Below, in pieces: positions 42,944 through 55,100 of a stretch of 64,000 bases of DNA. The notes under the pieces are model-generated. The model worked only from the letters and a program-made list of their open reading frames with translations, was not told the DNA's origin and searched no databases. The stretch's first letter is position 1; each line of letters opens with the position of its first letter. Source of the stretch: Psilocybe azurescens. Taxonomy: Eukaryota > Basidiomycota > Agaricomycetes > Agaricales > Agrocybaceae. The position numbers and the translations under genes were made by a program. The stretch covers positions 1-64,000 of the forward strand of contig JAJIRX010000866.1 in the NCBI GenBank assembly GCA_023853785.1. The letters run 5' to 3'.

Positions 42944-43437
42944 AGCTATGGATGAATTGAATCTATTCGTGCATCTCCTGTGCCGTCATGTTCTGATATC
43001 CTGCAAATTGTACACTTACAAAATGGCCTGTCCCTTCGTCCATGGCTGTGATTGAGTCCCAAATCTGGCTGCCCCGTATGTCGACACAACAATAAATAAT
43101 TGCAAACGGCGCCAAGTCCCAAAATTGCTGTTGACTTTTGACTTTTCGTAAACGGCTTCGACATGGCTTCCCGCCTTCTCGGCAGACTCATCCAACAGAC
43201 TAATATCTTTAGTCCAGAAGACTATAATGGGACTATTATGATCTGGACCCAGAAGTACATATGATTTACTGTCAGTGACAGCAAAGATAGGGCCGCAGAA
43301 AACACACCTAGCATTGCGGTAGTTAGATCGTGGCTACACTCCCCTTGCCACGACGACGTATTGGAGCAGCTACTTAAGACCCTCCTTAGAGTCCAGTAGG
43401 ACTCTTCAACACAGCACGCAGTCATATCTCCCACATA
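42944..43437. other. intergenic region between MYND gene 2 and the cysteine-rich secreted-protein gene
   Basis: It carries the 3' flank of the MYND gene and the promoter of the secreted-protein gene. No further gene is supported. Confidence 0.45.
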
Positions 43438-43731
43438 ATGTTTGCTCTCGGATGCGCCACGCTCATATTCTGGACCTCCATCGCTCTCGTCGCTTCCACT
43501 CCTCTTGTAGTCGACGCTACCAAATCAAACCCACTCACCCTCACGCCCCGCCAAACGTGTGAGTGCCGATCCCCCTCTGGATGTCCAGGACAGTGCGTCG
43601 TCGCCGATGGAGTTCCTTCTTGCTCGAACTACTGTGGGAAAGGGACCGTTCTCCCATGCGGTGCTTGTGGCACCCAAACCCACGGCTGTATTATCAACTT
43701 CGACGATGGTAGCTGCTTTACTGTCCCCTGA
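43438..43731 (+). CDS. small secreted cysteine-rich protein (97 aa)
   Basis: Single exon. An N-terminal hydrophobic signal peptide (MFALGCATLIFWTSIALVAS) is followed by a short spacer. The mature region carries ten cysteines in about 58 residues (CEC, GCPGQC, SCSNYC, PCGAC, HGC, SC), so it is probably disulfide-knotted and extracellular. It ends INFDDGSCFTVP with a double stop (TGATAG). Such proteins in Agaricomycetes are often called effector-like small secreted proteins. No specific family is recognised. A decayed copy at 45133-45403 keeps the start-side and end-side sequence but not the cysteine pattern. Its neighbours are MYND gene 2 upstream and the duplicated forkhead block downstream. 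Confidence 0.75.
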   Translation: MFALGCATLIFWTSIALVASTPLVVDATKSNPLTLTPRQTCECRSPSGCPGQCVVADGVPSCSNYCGKGTVLPCGACGTQTHGCIINFDDGSCFTVP

Positions 43732-45132
43732 TAGTGCGTTCAATTTCAAGGGAGATTCCATCTTTGTGCAGGATGAAGTCTGATAGCCATTATATCCAGA
43801 TTATTTCGGTGTTGACCACCACTGTTCTCGAACCCCGTCGGGTGACGGACAATCCAGCTAGACAGAAAGGGACCAGGATACAGTAAAAGTCCAAGCAGAT
43901 CCTGAAGTATAAATTTCTTCGTACGCTTTAAAATTTATACAAATGTTCGGAAATCTCGAGCCATAACGATGGAGCCTGACAATCAGGGAATACGTGGAAT
44001 GTCGATGTACTGAGGGCATATTTTCGGCATTGGTATTCCCCTCGACATTCTGTTATCTGCTTCAGCGGTGCAGTCAATGTAAAAAAAAAATTGATTCTGA
44101 ATTCTTCGACACCTATGGCAGAGTACCGAGCGTTCCATTAGCAAAGGGAACGCTTTCTAGCACAGTAATTTAGAATATACCATAGTCTTCGAGAAGCGCC
44201 TTTACTTTGTCATCCTTTTACCCGGTGGAGTAGGCCGGGGTGCTCCCGAGCAGGTCGCTAGCTCAAGGGAAGACGGTGGATTGCTCCAAGATGCGGTGTC
44301 TACACAGGAACGCGTACCCGAACATAGTCTACATGCCCTGATGGCATCATCCACTGTTCCACGGGGACCACTCAATTATCTGCATTTGGCATTTGGAATG
44401 ACGAGCAGCCTTATATATAGCTGTTCGATGGCGAATCCCCGATTAGACCAAGACATGCCGTAGCGTGCTTTAAGCACAGTAGGATTCTCGACGACATCTT
44501 CCTGACATTGAGCTGGATATTTACACTGGTACGTTTTCATTCATACATGGACCCAGTTCCGATCATGTCCACCTTAGACTGAGCGGCAGGAAATGGTCCA
44601 GTCATGTAAATAGTAATTTGGAGGTTATTAACTGATCGCATTCTTAAGAGCGTGGTCTGGCGCGTGAATGTTGAGGAGATTTCTTTCATCTCCCAAAACC
44701 AATGAACCATGAAAGGTGCATGCCGGAGGCTGAAGATGTTGCTCGACGAGTCTTTGCAAGTTCTTGGAGCTGCCATGTTTTCATTCCTCGTTTTGTGAGT
44801 GTCATCTATAATGGTAAACGCAAGGCAAATGGAGGAATATTTAGATTAACAACTAGGAATCATTCGGGACCATGGGTGTTATCAAATTGACCGCCGTTGG
44901 TAATGCCTGCTGCAGTATATACCGTTAGTTTCCGTAATTCTCGTCCGCTTTCGTTGATGACTCTGGTTTTTCTTTCTCGGTTCCGGAGACAGATCCGCTG
45001 AACACATACCGTAAAATATCGACTTTCTCATGCAGTAATACGTTAGCCACTACTCAGACGACGGCGACGAACAGCTACATAAGGCACTCTCAGAGTAGTG
45101 AAATAACAGCACAAAGCAACACCGACCACTCG
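43732..45132. other. intergenic region, nothing recognised
   Basis: Only short frames with no family resemblance. It contains an A-rich run near 44080 and many stops in all frames. Confidence 0.4.
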
Positions 45133-45403
45133 GATGTCCGCCCTTCGATTAGGACTCAACCGTCATCGTGTCCTTCATCGCTCCCGTCACATCCACCCCT
45201 CTCGCACTGGATGCAAGTATGTCAAACCCACTTGTCCTAAGCGTCCCACCAAACGTGTGAATGCGAATCGCCTTCCGGGTGTCCGGGAGAATGTGTCGTT
45301 GCCGATGGAGTCCCAATTACTGCGGGACGGGAACTATTCTCCCATGCGGCGCACTGGTTGCATCTCCAACTTCGACGATGGAAGCTGGTTTACTATTTCC
45401 TGA
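45133..45403 (+). pseudogene. decayed copy of the cysteine-rich secreted protein
   Basis: It aligns at nucleotide level with 43438-43731. Shared words are gtgtccgggagaatgtgtcg (cf. tgtccaggacagtgcgtcg), gccgatggagt and caacttcgacgatgg. Indels shift the frame, so the open frame reads MSALRLGLNRHRVLH with no signal peptide and only four cysteines. It ends in SNFDDGSWFTIS in the original frame, with one cysteine changed to Trp. It cannot form the knotted fold. Confidence 0.75.
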
Positions 45404-45409
45404 ATGGTA

Positions 45410-46020
45410 AGACGTTTCCCTCCGAAGACAACGAAGTATGAATCTAAACATTTGCAATATAGGAACGCTTCTTGTCACAGTGTCAGCAGCGACGATCACA
45501 TTAGACTGACGGGGTGGACCAGAATGATGATAGTTAAAATCGATCAGAATGAAGGGCCATTGTTCTCTATGGCTTTACTGTACACCCTATGTATCGCCGC
45601 CGCGTTGATGGCAGTCGCAAGATGGCACTCGCTTCGTTTCGTTCTCGCTAGATTACTCTGAAGGCTCTTGATATGTCAGGATTTTAATATGATACAAAAA
45701 CATCGGTAGGACCGAGAAGGCTTCGGAATTTAGAAGGCCTAAAAACGATAACTGTACTTCTGAGTGATAATTGCTCATAGCAGCTTCCAAACCTGCATCT
45801 GGTATCAAATACGTTAATACATTTGATAGTAGATGGGTGAAGGGTATCAACATCGATTCAGTAATACATTGATAGTAGACGGGCGAAAGCTGTGGATAAA
45901 AACAAGATAACGACGACGATGGGTATAGAAGCAGGATAGCACAGAAAGCGACGATAGCATGAAAATGGAGAGTCCAGAATAAAACAACCGGTGCTCGACG
46001 TAGATATGACAGAAGTCCAT
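45410..46020 (+). repeat. duplicated flank 3' of forkhead gene 3
   Basis: 45415-45560 matches 34200-34340, and 45560-46020 matches 28480-28911. The two matches are to different forkhead units, so this locus combines flanks from both. Confidence 0.6.
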
Positions 46021-47429
46021 CTAGTTCTTTGTTCTTCTTGGCCTGGAAGGAATAAATTCAGCGTCATCTGCTGACGTCTTTGATGGATTGCGACGACGCT
46101 TCGTCGAGGGCCTGGCAATAGATTTAGCATCATCTGCTGATGTCTCCGACGGATCGCGAGGATACTTCGTCGACGGGTTTCTTTCGCGCTTGATAGATGT
46201 CTCCATCCGACTCGACGGTTTCCTTTCGCGTTTTATGGACGTACGTCCGACATTGGGAGTAAGCGAAGCATGAGGAGGTGTTGGCTGCACTACGTTTTGC
46301 TGGCTTTCAGCGTTGGGCCCAGTTTGGGGCTGAGTGATGTGCTGTCCGCCGTGATGTTGACCGCCATATCCCAGAGAGGCACTCGTTTCAGGAAGACCCT
46401 GCAACTTGAAGATTACGCTCAGTATATGCCAAATCTCCAAGCAGAAAGATAGAGAAATGCGAAATGCTCACGTTCCATGGCCCACTGTGCCGGTAACGCG
46501 TGCTGCTTTCAACGACAGGTGCCTCATCTGGGAGGACCTCGTTGCGGCTCTGCAGCACCGGACTGAGCTGGACTGATGGGCTAGTTTCTGGTGATCCTTG
46601 GCCAATTGAAGAGGAACCTGACGTTGCTAAATTCGATGTCGCGGGGGGTCGTTTGAGGCCTGCACGGCGAATGTCGATGAGCCAGAGGTCACCTCTGCCT
46701 GCAATCCCCTTAGGTTTAGGTACCTGTCGGAATATCAGATGTAAGGAAAGGCTGTGCCTGATGGATCTCTATGCGATAGTTATGAGCACGTATATGATTC
46801 GCATACCATAGAGCCTGCTTCTTACCTTCCATGCCATGTTGCCATCTCTTCTAGGAAACCTCCGCTCGATAGCATCGTGTATCTCACCTAATGTTAACAT
46901 CTTGCGTTGGCTTCCCCAGATCGCCAGCATGATTTGCTCGGGTTTTGTCGCAACAACACCGTCCGGCCAAGATTCCAGATGCACAGCTGAGTGAGGCATG
47001 CGTAAGTGTCTACGGAGGTACTGCTCCGTCTCTATGTGGCTCGGTAGTGCAGTATCCGTAGGGTCGAGCAGGGAAGTTCGAATTCGGCTGGGGCCTGGTT
47101 TTGGTACGAGTCCACTTTGCACCGGACAGCTCTGAATCAGACATTCAAGAAATATCAATATACCTGGGAACTATAATGCTTACTTTGGCTTCTTTCGTCT
47201 TCTCTTTTCCGACAGTATGAGGTATCAGGAGAATAGAGTGTGTCTGAGGGCTTGGAAGTCCCGACGAGGTAGTTTGCCTTATTTTGCCAATATGGGGCTC
47301 CATGAGAATGGGGTCAATTTGAGGACTTGTCGGAATTCTTGAAAAGGTGACTTCGACGTTTTGTTCTGGTTCAGGTGGGAAGTGCAACCATTGGCTTTCA
47401 AGCCGTACATAGTTGAAGAGTTCGCTCAT
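46021..47429 (-). CDS. forkhead-domain transcription factor, paralogue 3
   Basis: Exon 1 is 47429-47184 (MSELFNYVRLESQWLHFPPE...KTKEAK). Exon 2 is 47131-46826 and carries SHIETEQYLRRHLRMP, VHLESWPDGVVATKPEQIML, AIWGSQRKMLTLGEIHDAIE and RRFPRRDGNMAWK. The intron ends at 46769, and exon 3 (from 46768) reads RSIRHSLSLHLIFRQ and AGRGDLWLIDIRR. Together these form a complete forkhead domain. As in paralogue 1, the recognition helix has Arg for the usual first Asn, and Ser for the second. The last exon, after a GTGAGC...TTCAAG intron, has Gln/His-rich sequence and a basic tail. In that tail a SADDA-containing segment next to KRRRNPSKT is repeated about every 20 residues. It is probably nuclear. The same intron positions as in paralogue 1 support recent duplication. 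Confidence 0.8.
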
Positions 47430-47509
47430 GGAGTAGGATGTGGGGATAGGGAATGGATAACAGGTGTGGCAAAAATTTATCGATGGGAGGAATCAAGTTA
47501 AAAGGCAAG

Positions 47510-47700
47510 AAATAGTTATGCAACTGATTCTTATATTAAATTAGATATGGTATGGGACCCACAATCTGCGTTGAGGCTCCGACAGTATCAGACGATTCGG
47601 CAATCTGAAAACTCCACCAAGATGCTGTCAACCACAGGCAGCCTAAAGTTTAATCTGGTAGAAGAACTTATTGTCATCTTATGGAGTCTTACAAATTATA
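47510..47700 (-). promoter_or_regulatory. conserved 5' region of forkhead gene 3
   Basis: Shared with 30485-30640 and 34900-35080. The words gattcttatatta, gggacccacaatc, ggcaatctg, cagcctaaagtttaatctg and agaacttattgt are kept. It lies 80-270 bp upstream of the start codon, where a promoter is expected. Confidence 0.5.
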
Positions 47701-48009
47701 CGGTATGTCTGGGCTACCAACTCCCTTCGTATACAAGGCACATCCACAGCACTCGACGGCATGTTGTGCCAATGTCGACATTACTTTACACACCCTACTG
47801 GCCGACGTTACGATGTTCGGTACCATGCAGAGCACTTACCTTTGTTAAGCATGGCGAGTAAGTATTCATGCAGACGGCGATATGGTAGATATACCGAATA
47901 TGATACTTGACGGCTATTTACACGTCCACCACGAACAATTCTGAACCTGAAAGATGCTCGAGATCCGCGGTGACATCGACAATACATGAAGAAAACTCGA
48001 AAGGAGCTA

Positions 48010-49420
48010 GCAAAAAAAAAAAGCACCATATGACTCATTTTGAACAATCAGGAAGAAGCATCAGCATCTGACCATCCGGGCTTCGGAACGTGTGTAAGTC
48101 GCAGTGAATACGTACTAACTTTTGATCCATCAACGGACGCTATTGACCCACAACCCCCGTTTTGGACATTTATCCCATGGGCTATCCAAATATCAGGTAT
48201 AATTGGCGAATGATATTTTCGTTGATTCTATTCTAACGGCAACGCTAGGAGAATTACGGCTGAATATTACGTGAAGTCTAGCGACGAGATGAGTAAGATA
48301 CTTAAGCGCTCAGGAATTTCAAATGAATGATGATTTCGCCGTAGGGGAAGAATTCACAAGATAAACATGATTATGTCGGAACCATGACCCGAACAACTGT
48401 CGGCGGCCGATTTACTATCAATTGGTATATCTTTATTATTCAGTAAAAGCCCTAATACAACCTTCTACGGCCTTTACTCGCCCTTGGCCATCAAAAATTC
48501 ACTGGTGAGAAGATTACCCTTGAGCGCGTGTTCACAGGGTCTTAGCTCTTTGACTCCACCGGGGCGCTCCGTGCATTCTCTCTTAGAATATACGTGGGGA
48601 GGTTTAACGATGTCCATGGCAATCACCTCTGGCGATCTGAGGAACGCGGGAGTTGAGAACAAATGTAGAAACACCCCCGAAGTCATTACCGATTGGTTGG
48701 GTCGTATCTATCTATTTTTTGATACTACAGTCGTGGTGTCGATAATGCGACCGTAAAGTTCCTGATAGTCTCGGTCATCAGGGCATCTGAAGCCCTCGCT
48801 ACTCAGGGATTTTTATGAATGCCTTAAGTTCCGTGCAATGCCTATTCAAAGGCAGTACTAATACGAAATCTTTGAGCGTTAGACGTCAAATGTTCAAATA
48901 TTCATGACTCAGGATATGACGTCAGTTGCGTGACCTGGTACCATGATACTCTTCTTCCGTCCCAGAGACTCATCGAGTAACCGTTCAACAAACTACCGTA
49001 ACGGGGCCAGAGAAATACCCGATATCGATGATCGATAGTGACAATAACTTGCTTTGGATCCTCACGACTTAGATCAGAGGCATCATTTATCGTCATACTA
49101 AGCCTTGTCCAAAAGCCTCTGCGCAGGTGTAGTCCTCAATGGGATATCTGGGACATATTCTGTGGCTCGAGTGCGAAGAGATTCCACATCATGACAGTTA
49201 TATGGCCGAGCTTCCGTGTAACGTGTAAATGGAAAAGAAAATTTCTATGCCAAGTTCGCGCGATGTACAGCATCAGACGTTAGAATTTGAAGCATTGTCA
49301 TCGAAAATCCCAGACCTATCAGAAGACCAGGATATCTTTCCAAATAGAACTAAGTACAATAAGCTTCTTCTTCGTCGACATTGCCGTCTTTAGTACGTTG
49401 GAGTTTAGGCTGCCACACTC
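48010..49420 (+). repeat. duplicated non-coding block and dispersed repeat R1, copy 3
   Basis: 48020-48790 matches 30950-31740 and 35400-36160. 48895-48945 matches 32290-32350. 49120-49300 matches the start of R1 (gggatatctgggacatattc, ctcgagtgcgaagagattcc). A TGACGTCA octamer is retained at 48917-48924. No coding sequence was seen. Confidence 0.8.
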
Positions 49421-50592
49421 AGGGGCTGCTTCAATTTTTCATCCCATGCAGTGGTGCAAGAATATTTGTCACAAAACTACATCACAGGAATTCACACACA
49501 AACAGTAATCAGGATCTTCCAGGTCCTTGTTCTCAATGGGATTGAGTCTGTAATGAGCTGACGACGTGATGCCTGGACTGTTCCAAGATATTTTCCGGCA
49601 AGCTAAAGTGTGATATCGAGTCATTTCTTCTGTGCAAACCCTAACCCGGCATTTCCTCTACTACCACACTTCATTTGTCATTCGCTTCATGCTTGCTTCA
49701 TTCACATAAATACCAAAGGTCGACCATGTATATGGTGACACCAAGACATTGTGTATACATTGCAAGCTTCTATCAAATATCATATCACAGCTTCGGAGAC
49801 CTTGATCATCCACTGACAGGTGGGCTACACCGTTGAGAACATCCTGCAATGGTGCTCATTGCCTGCCCACTGTCTCAAAAGATTACACGGCCTCTTTAAC
49901 ATGGAAATGTACTGGAATATCTGTATAAAAATATCCCATGGCACATGTACGTGTTCATGTATATGATCAACCGATGTTTCTACAGTTAGGCTTGAATTAC
50001 GGTCAATTTGGCCCGGATGTTGTTGGATGTCAGCGCCGGCGAGAACAGCCATTGCACCCTGCCTGCTAAAGCTTTCCTCTCTTGTTCATTACTACTCACG
50101 GAATACCTGTTAGGATGGGAAAGGTGATCACGGATGGCCTCGATGTGAAGTGATTCAGATGAGCATTATCCAGAACCAGCCAAAAGCAAGTCAGGGGCCT
50201 ACCTGCATGCGGCAAAAACCACACATGTCCGACGACGCCAAAGGCCAAAAATAGATTGAAACCAAGCTGAAAAGACATGAAAATGCAACAATACCCAAAT
50301 TGGCGAATGCGGACAGATTCTCATAGTTCATGCAGAGATCATGATAGATATATCTCGAATGTAAGTGTAACGACCGTAATTACATAGTCAACGTCATGTA
50401 AAAAATCCTGACTATGAAAAGCGCACGTATTAGAGGTCAAGAAAACAAAGTGAGAGATGAAAAAATATGAATAGTCCATGTACGTCGAATCCAAAAGTAT
50501 CGTAATCAAAAAACACTATCCCACGAGACAACCTTTTCTTTTTCGTGCTACTGTACGACAGTAGGTTCCCATTAAAAAGACATCGAAGACAT
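49421..50592. other. intergenic region, nothing recognised
   Basis: A 75-codon minus frame at 49825-50052 has an F-box-like flavour (WDIFIQIFQYI) but nothing more. The right end is the 3' flank of the secreted-glycoprotein gene. Confidence 0.35.
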
Positions 50593-52100
50593 CTATAGGA
50601 CAAAAGCAGCACCGCCAACAGCAGCGAAAACAACGGCGAGCAAGGCAGACGGCACGCCTACCGAACTGCCTCTCATAGCAGCACTGCTATTCGCAGCGGA
50701 AGCACCGCTCGAGCTGCCAGAGCCACTTGACGGCTTGTTGGTGCCGGTAGGAGATGTCGAGCCAGAGCCAGTGGACTTCCCTGTCGGCGATGACGCTCCG
50801 CTCTGTAAACAAAATAAGTATTTTTTTAAATGTAATGCAGTTGAAAAGGGAAACATACGGAAGCTGAGCTGGAACCCGAGGTGACAGGCAGGAAGAGGTC
50901 AGTGGATGCAAATGTCTTGCAGTTCCTGGAGGCGGGAACTCGAGGCTGGTAGGGAGGTGAGGTGGTCAATGGGTCGGGCATCGACCATGTGGAAGCTGCA
51001 CATAAAAGAGATGATAATCAGCATCTACACGCAATATGTTGCAGTGCGGAAGACTACGTACTCTGGCCGTCACTTCCAACGTATGTGCCGACGACATCCT
51101 GGAGGTCACTGTCGCACTCTGTGAACTCCCCATCCTTAGCGTCAGATGGCATGTTGTATTGACATCCAACAAGATCATATCTGTTCTCGCAGTAATCTGG
51201 CTTGGTGATAGAATTGAAGCAAGCTTTGAAGCAGAATTGGCCATTGCCGACAAAGCTACACAAAATAATCATTAAGTCCGGACCCCAACGACAGTCACGA
51301 AGAGAAAGACCGACTTATTCCAGTTGAGAACCTGAGTGAGGGTATGGCCGTCAGAGTCAGCAGTTCCGTTCGAGAAGACAACGCCTCCGAGAGGGTTGCC
51401 CTGCAAATCGGCACCGTGAGGGTCGAGTTCACCACCGTTTCCGGCGTTATCGTCGAGGCCAACACCCGAGTTTTTGATGAAACCAGTCACTTGAATGTAA
51501 GCCGAGGTCTTAACCCACTGTCATGGAGAAACCAATGCATAAATAAAGATGACACGTATACAGCCAGCGCTGGCAGTGATGGCACTAACCTGGAGACCGG
51601 TGATAGCATCGCCGGGGATGAGGCGGGTACCATGGTAAGGTTTTGTGCAGTAGGCTACGACACGGGCCTCAACGTTCCCAATCTCGCCAGCTGTGTCAGG
51701 CGAACCCCACAAGCAAAAGTCATCCTATACAAGAAGACCCGCCAAGAATAAATTTTCAGTTGCCACGTGGAAACAGATACCTCATAAAAAAAAAACGTAC
51801 AGGTCCGTTGAAAACTAAAGTCTGGCAAAGCGAGTCGGGGCCCAATGTGGTGGAGTTGCAGATGTTGTACCCAGTCTGGGGACCACGTAGTACGGGGAAG
51901 GGATATACTTGCTCGGGGAGGTTTGAGAAAGCGAAACTAAGAGTAGACAAAATGGGGGTCCCTGGGGCTCCAGCCGCTTGGCGCTTGGCAATGGTAGGTG
52001 TAGGGGCTGGTGTAATGACGGGGTCCTCTGCAGCAGCAACATAAGAGAAAGAGTGGACGCCAGCAAGGGCAACGGCGAAAAGCAGAGAAGTGGAAAACAT
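50593..52100 (-). CDS. secreted GPI-anchored glycoprotein, macrophage-activating-glycoprotein-like
   Basis: Six exons: 52100-51801, 51724-51590, 51517-51315, 51255-51062, 50995-50859 and 50802-50593, all GT-AG and in phase. A signal peptide (MFSTSLLFAVALAGVHSFSY) and a Pro/Thr spacer precede the conserved domain: YNICNSTTLGPDSLCQT, FCLWGSPDTAGEIGNVEA, VVAYCTKPYHGTRLIPGDAI, SAYIQVTGFIKNSGV, GGELDPHGADLQGNPLGGVV, NGQFCFKACFNSITKPDYCE and VGCQYNMPS. PYQPRVPASRNCKTF is followed by a Ser/Gly/Thr-rich stalk. The C-terminus (SVGVPSALLAVVFAAVGGAA) is a hydrophobic GPI-attachment tail. This order matches the basidiomycete family annotated as macrophage activating glycoprotein. Its biochemical role is unknown, and it probably sits on the cell wall or plasma membrane. 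All exons look intact. Confidence 0.8.
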
Positions 52101-55100
52101 GGTGGTTGAGAAGGAAAGAGCGTGAGGACTTTTTTCTTTCCCAGCCCGCACATTTCAACCGTATCGTTTTGCTGACAAAGACGCCCCTGTTCCAATAATA
52201 AACGCCGCACCTGTTGTGTTCTATTAATAGCGTGTACTAAAGCCACGCCAGCGCGGTCAGTCGACACCGCCTCCGTCTGCACCACGATGACTTTCACTAC
52301 GTAAGACAAATAATTGAGAGAATGACACGTTTCCAAAATATACCTATGCGGAGTAGAAAGGCGAGATGCGATAGCTTTTATGTATCTGTACTTTTCAGTG
52401 TTACCTGCGCATAATACTGTAGTCTGCAGAGCATGCAACATCGGATTAAGGTGAAAGTCTGAGAATTTTGAGATAATTCGGCAATCACTCACCATGAGTT
52501 GATGAGTTTGCATTTTCAGGATTCGGATGAGTCTAGGGGATGCTACTAGCGTCGAATGCGGCTTCTGGACTTGTATAAATAAATGACATAACGAAACGCA
52601 AGGGAGAGACTGCTTCGAAAAAAAAAAATAAGCGTTGGTCAATGGCGCAACGTACAAACTGTTCCATAGCCGGTACAGATGATGTCCCATAGGTAGTCAG
52701 AAGAGATCCCTAAGTCTCGATTAGCCTCAGAAAATAAAGATATGGGCAGTCCTACGTCTTAATCGTCGTCATCAAGTGAAAAGATAGTCGGAGCGCCAAC
52801 CCTTCAGCTCAGCGCAGTATAGAGCCTGTAGCTGCTCGACTATTTGCCAGGGCAGCGTCCGATGGCCAGGCAAAGAAACGAGGTACTTCACGTTAATCTG
52901 ATTTGGTAAGACATTATATTGTACACGACTTCTATTTTCAATTTTTCATTGTTTTATGCCAACGACTGCAATCAGTGTGATTTCTGACCTCAAAGAAGAG
53001 GCTGAGAAGACTTCTCGGAAGTTCCCTATGCCAGAAATATTTCAAATTCTGATACTTACCAGCCCATTTGAACTTTGAAGGCACGTCGATGATCATCTAC
53101 CGAGCGGTGTCTAGTCATGTTGATATGTGGACATCATGGTTAGGGGCCTTCGTAGAAACGTCCAATGTCTGCTATGCGACTTATGTTAATGGTGACCAAA
53201 CATTGATCTCCCACCTTCGTAGTTGCTCCCCGCTGAAAATCTCTTATTTATCACCTGCAGACATCTTAGGGCGATGTGTTCTGTTAATGTCAGGCATCAG
53301 GATAGTCAGTCATACACTTACCTCAAGATTCTCGTTTGACTGAGCGTCAAGACACAGTCTGATACTGCCCGTTTGATAATGGTGGGGCTTCTGTTGAACA
53401 AGACGTATCAAGCTCTTTAAGCCTCCAGTATAAGAATCGAATACCTCTTTTCAGCAGAATAGATTGAAGTGACTCCAATCGTTCCATCTTCAGCTCGCTT
53501 CGCGGTCTGATACTCTTTCTCCTTAAGTCTACCTGATACATCAATTTTCATTATCAGAATAGCTGGCTCTGTTCGACTGCCTATTATCATCAGATTTAAC
53601 TATACGCGAAAGATTCAAATGATCTGAGTCGATGAAAACATCAATGTTCAAGTCTCGAAGAGCAGAAATGTGAGGAGAGCAGTGTTACCATCACGAAGAT
53701 TGCATTTGTTCGAGTCGTCTAACGACGCTGGAATTGCACGATATAGCTTTCACTCGATTGAAGATTGTCTGTAGTCAACATAGAATCTGTACTGCGCGGT
53801 AACCGTCCGATGTACGACTGGGATAATATGAGTTTGGCAATCGTGGGTCGTAGGCGCCATGATTCTGTTCTGTTCTTAATGCGCAACTCGTAACGGAAAG
53901 ACCTTAGCACGAATACTCATCTCAACCGAGAATAAATACCAATCGTAGTTTGCCTTTTGGTGTAGGCTGTGTGATTGGCTATAGGATGATAGAGACATTC
54001 TCGTACCTGACTCTCGTCTAGAACCATCGGTTGAGCTGCGGATGCTAAGATTGGGCAAGGTGTGGGAGATCGTAGTCTTTCCAGCCGTACCGAGATGTCC
54101 AATATCGTAACATGTTCTGATAGGTCGGCTTCCGGATTCTCTAACTTGCCACACCGGGTTCTCAGGAACCCTCGAATCATGCTATAGTAAGTAACAATCC
54201 ACAAGCTGCGCAATGTAATCAATTATAAAGACACTCAACCTGACTCGGCCCACTGAGCTGCTCCTCCTTCGATATGATCATTCATCTGACCCTTCATGTT
54301 CAGTGACTAACCTGCAATGGCAATCGAGCGCCAGCCACGTGTTTGATTCGCAACGCCAGCGCTAAAATCAACAATTAAAAAGATTTGACATAGGACAGCA
54401 TGTTTAATCAGATTTCTGTGTGAGTGGCACAGATACCTATGTAAGTCGCTAATGATGTGGTTTGAATTTTCTGGGACATACTTGGGGTCAATTGCAGTGT
54501 ATCTCCCTTTGGATGATTGATGTTTTGCAACATATTTCGAAGAGGAGCAAGACGACAGTCATATCTCTTTGATAATCTAACTATGATGAATAGCACTGAA
54601 GACATACGGATAACAGAAGCTTAATCTTCATGATACCCGGAAAAACTGAACGGTAAGAGGGTTTGTTGGTGTTTGATTGCGACACTCGCAAATTGGTGGG
54701 CATTTCAGTATTGGATGCCGATTGGGTACATAACCTATGAGCACCGAGCTTCTACAAGTTTATCGTCTGCTATGTGCTATCGTTGTAGAGTCTTAACTGC
54801 GAAAAGTCACACCCCGATATAATTTATTGGTAATAGAGTCCGAGAAGGTATACAAATTATGTTCAGCCTGTTCAGACAAGGTGTTGAAGCTGTATTCAGC
54901 CAGGATACCGATATTTTATGATATACGTTTCTGTCTGTTGGCATGATAGTTGAACCTCGCCAAGTTCCAACTTGTTCAACGCTAGAATATCTCAGAACCG
55001 AGGACAACGGCCATCGTTCGGAAAGACACCAATCTTTAAATTCTCTGATCGCCTCACGCAACACACTTCTCTTAAAGACCGGATCTCTGCCTATTCCCAT

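Noticed and set aside
51815..52690. A 291-codon minus-strand open frame overlapping the secreted-glycoprotein start.
   Set aside because: It is in a different frame from the clear signal peptide and conserved domain, has no family resemblance, and crosses the promoter region.
53876..54154. A minus-strand frame with GTAGKTTI, considered as a P-loop GTPase/ATPase.
   Set aside because: It lacks the consensus Walker A spacing and no further motifs or exons of such a family were seen nearby.
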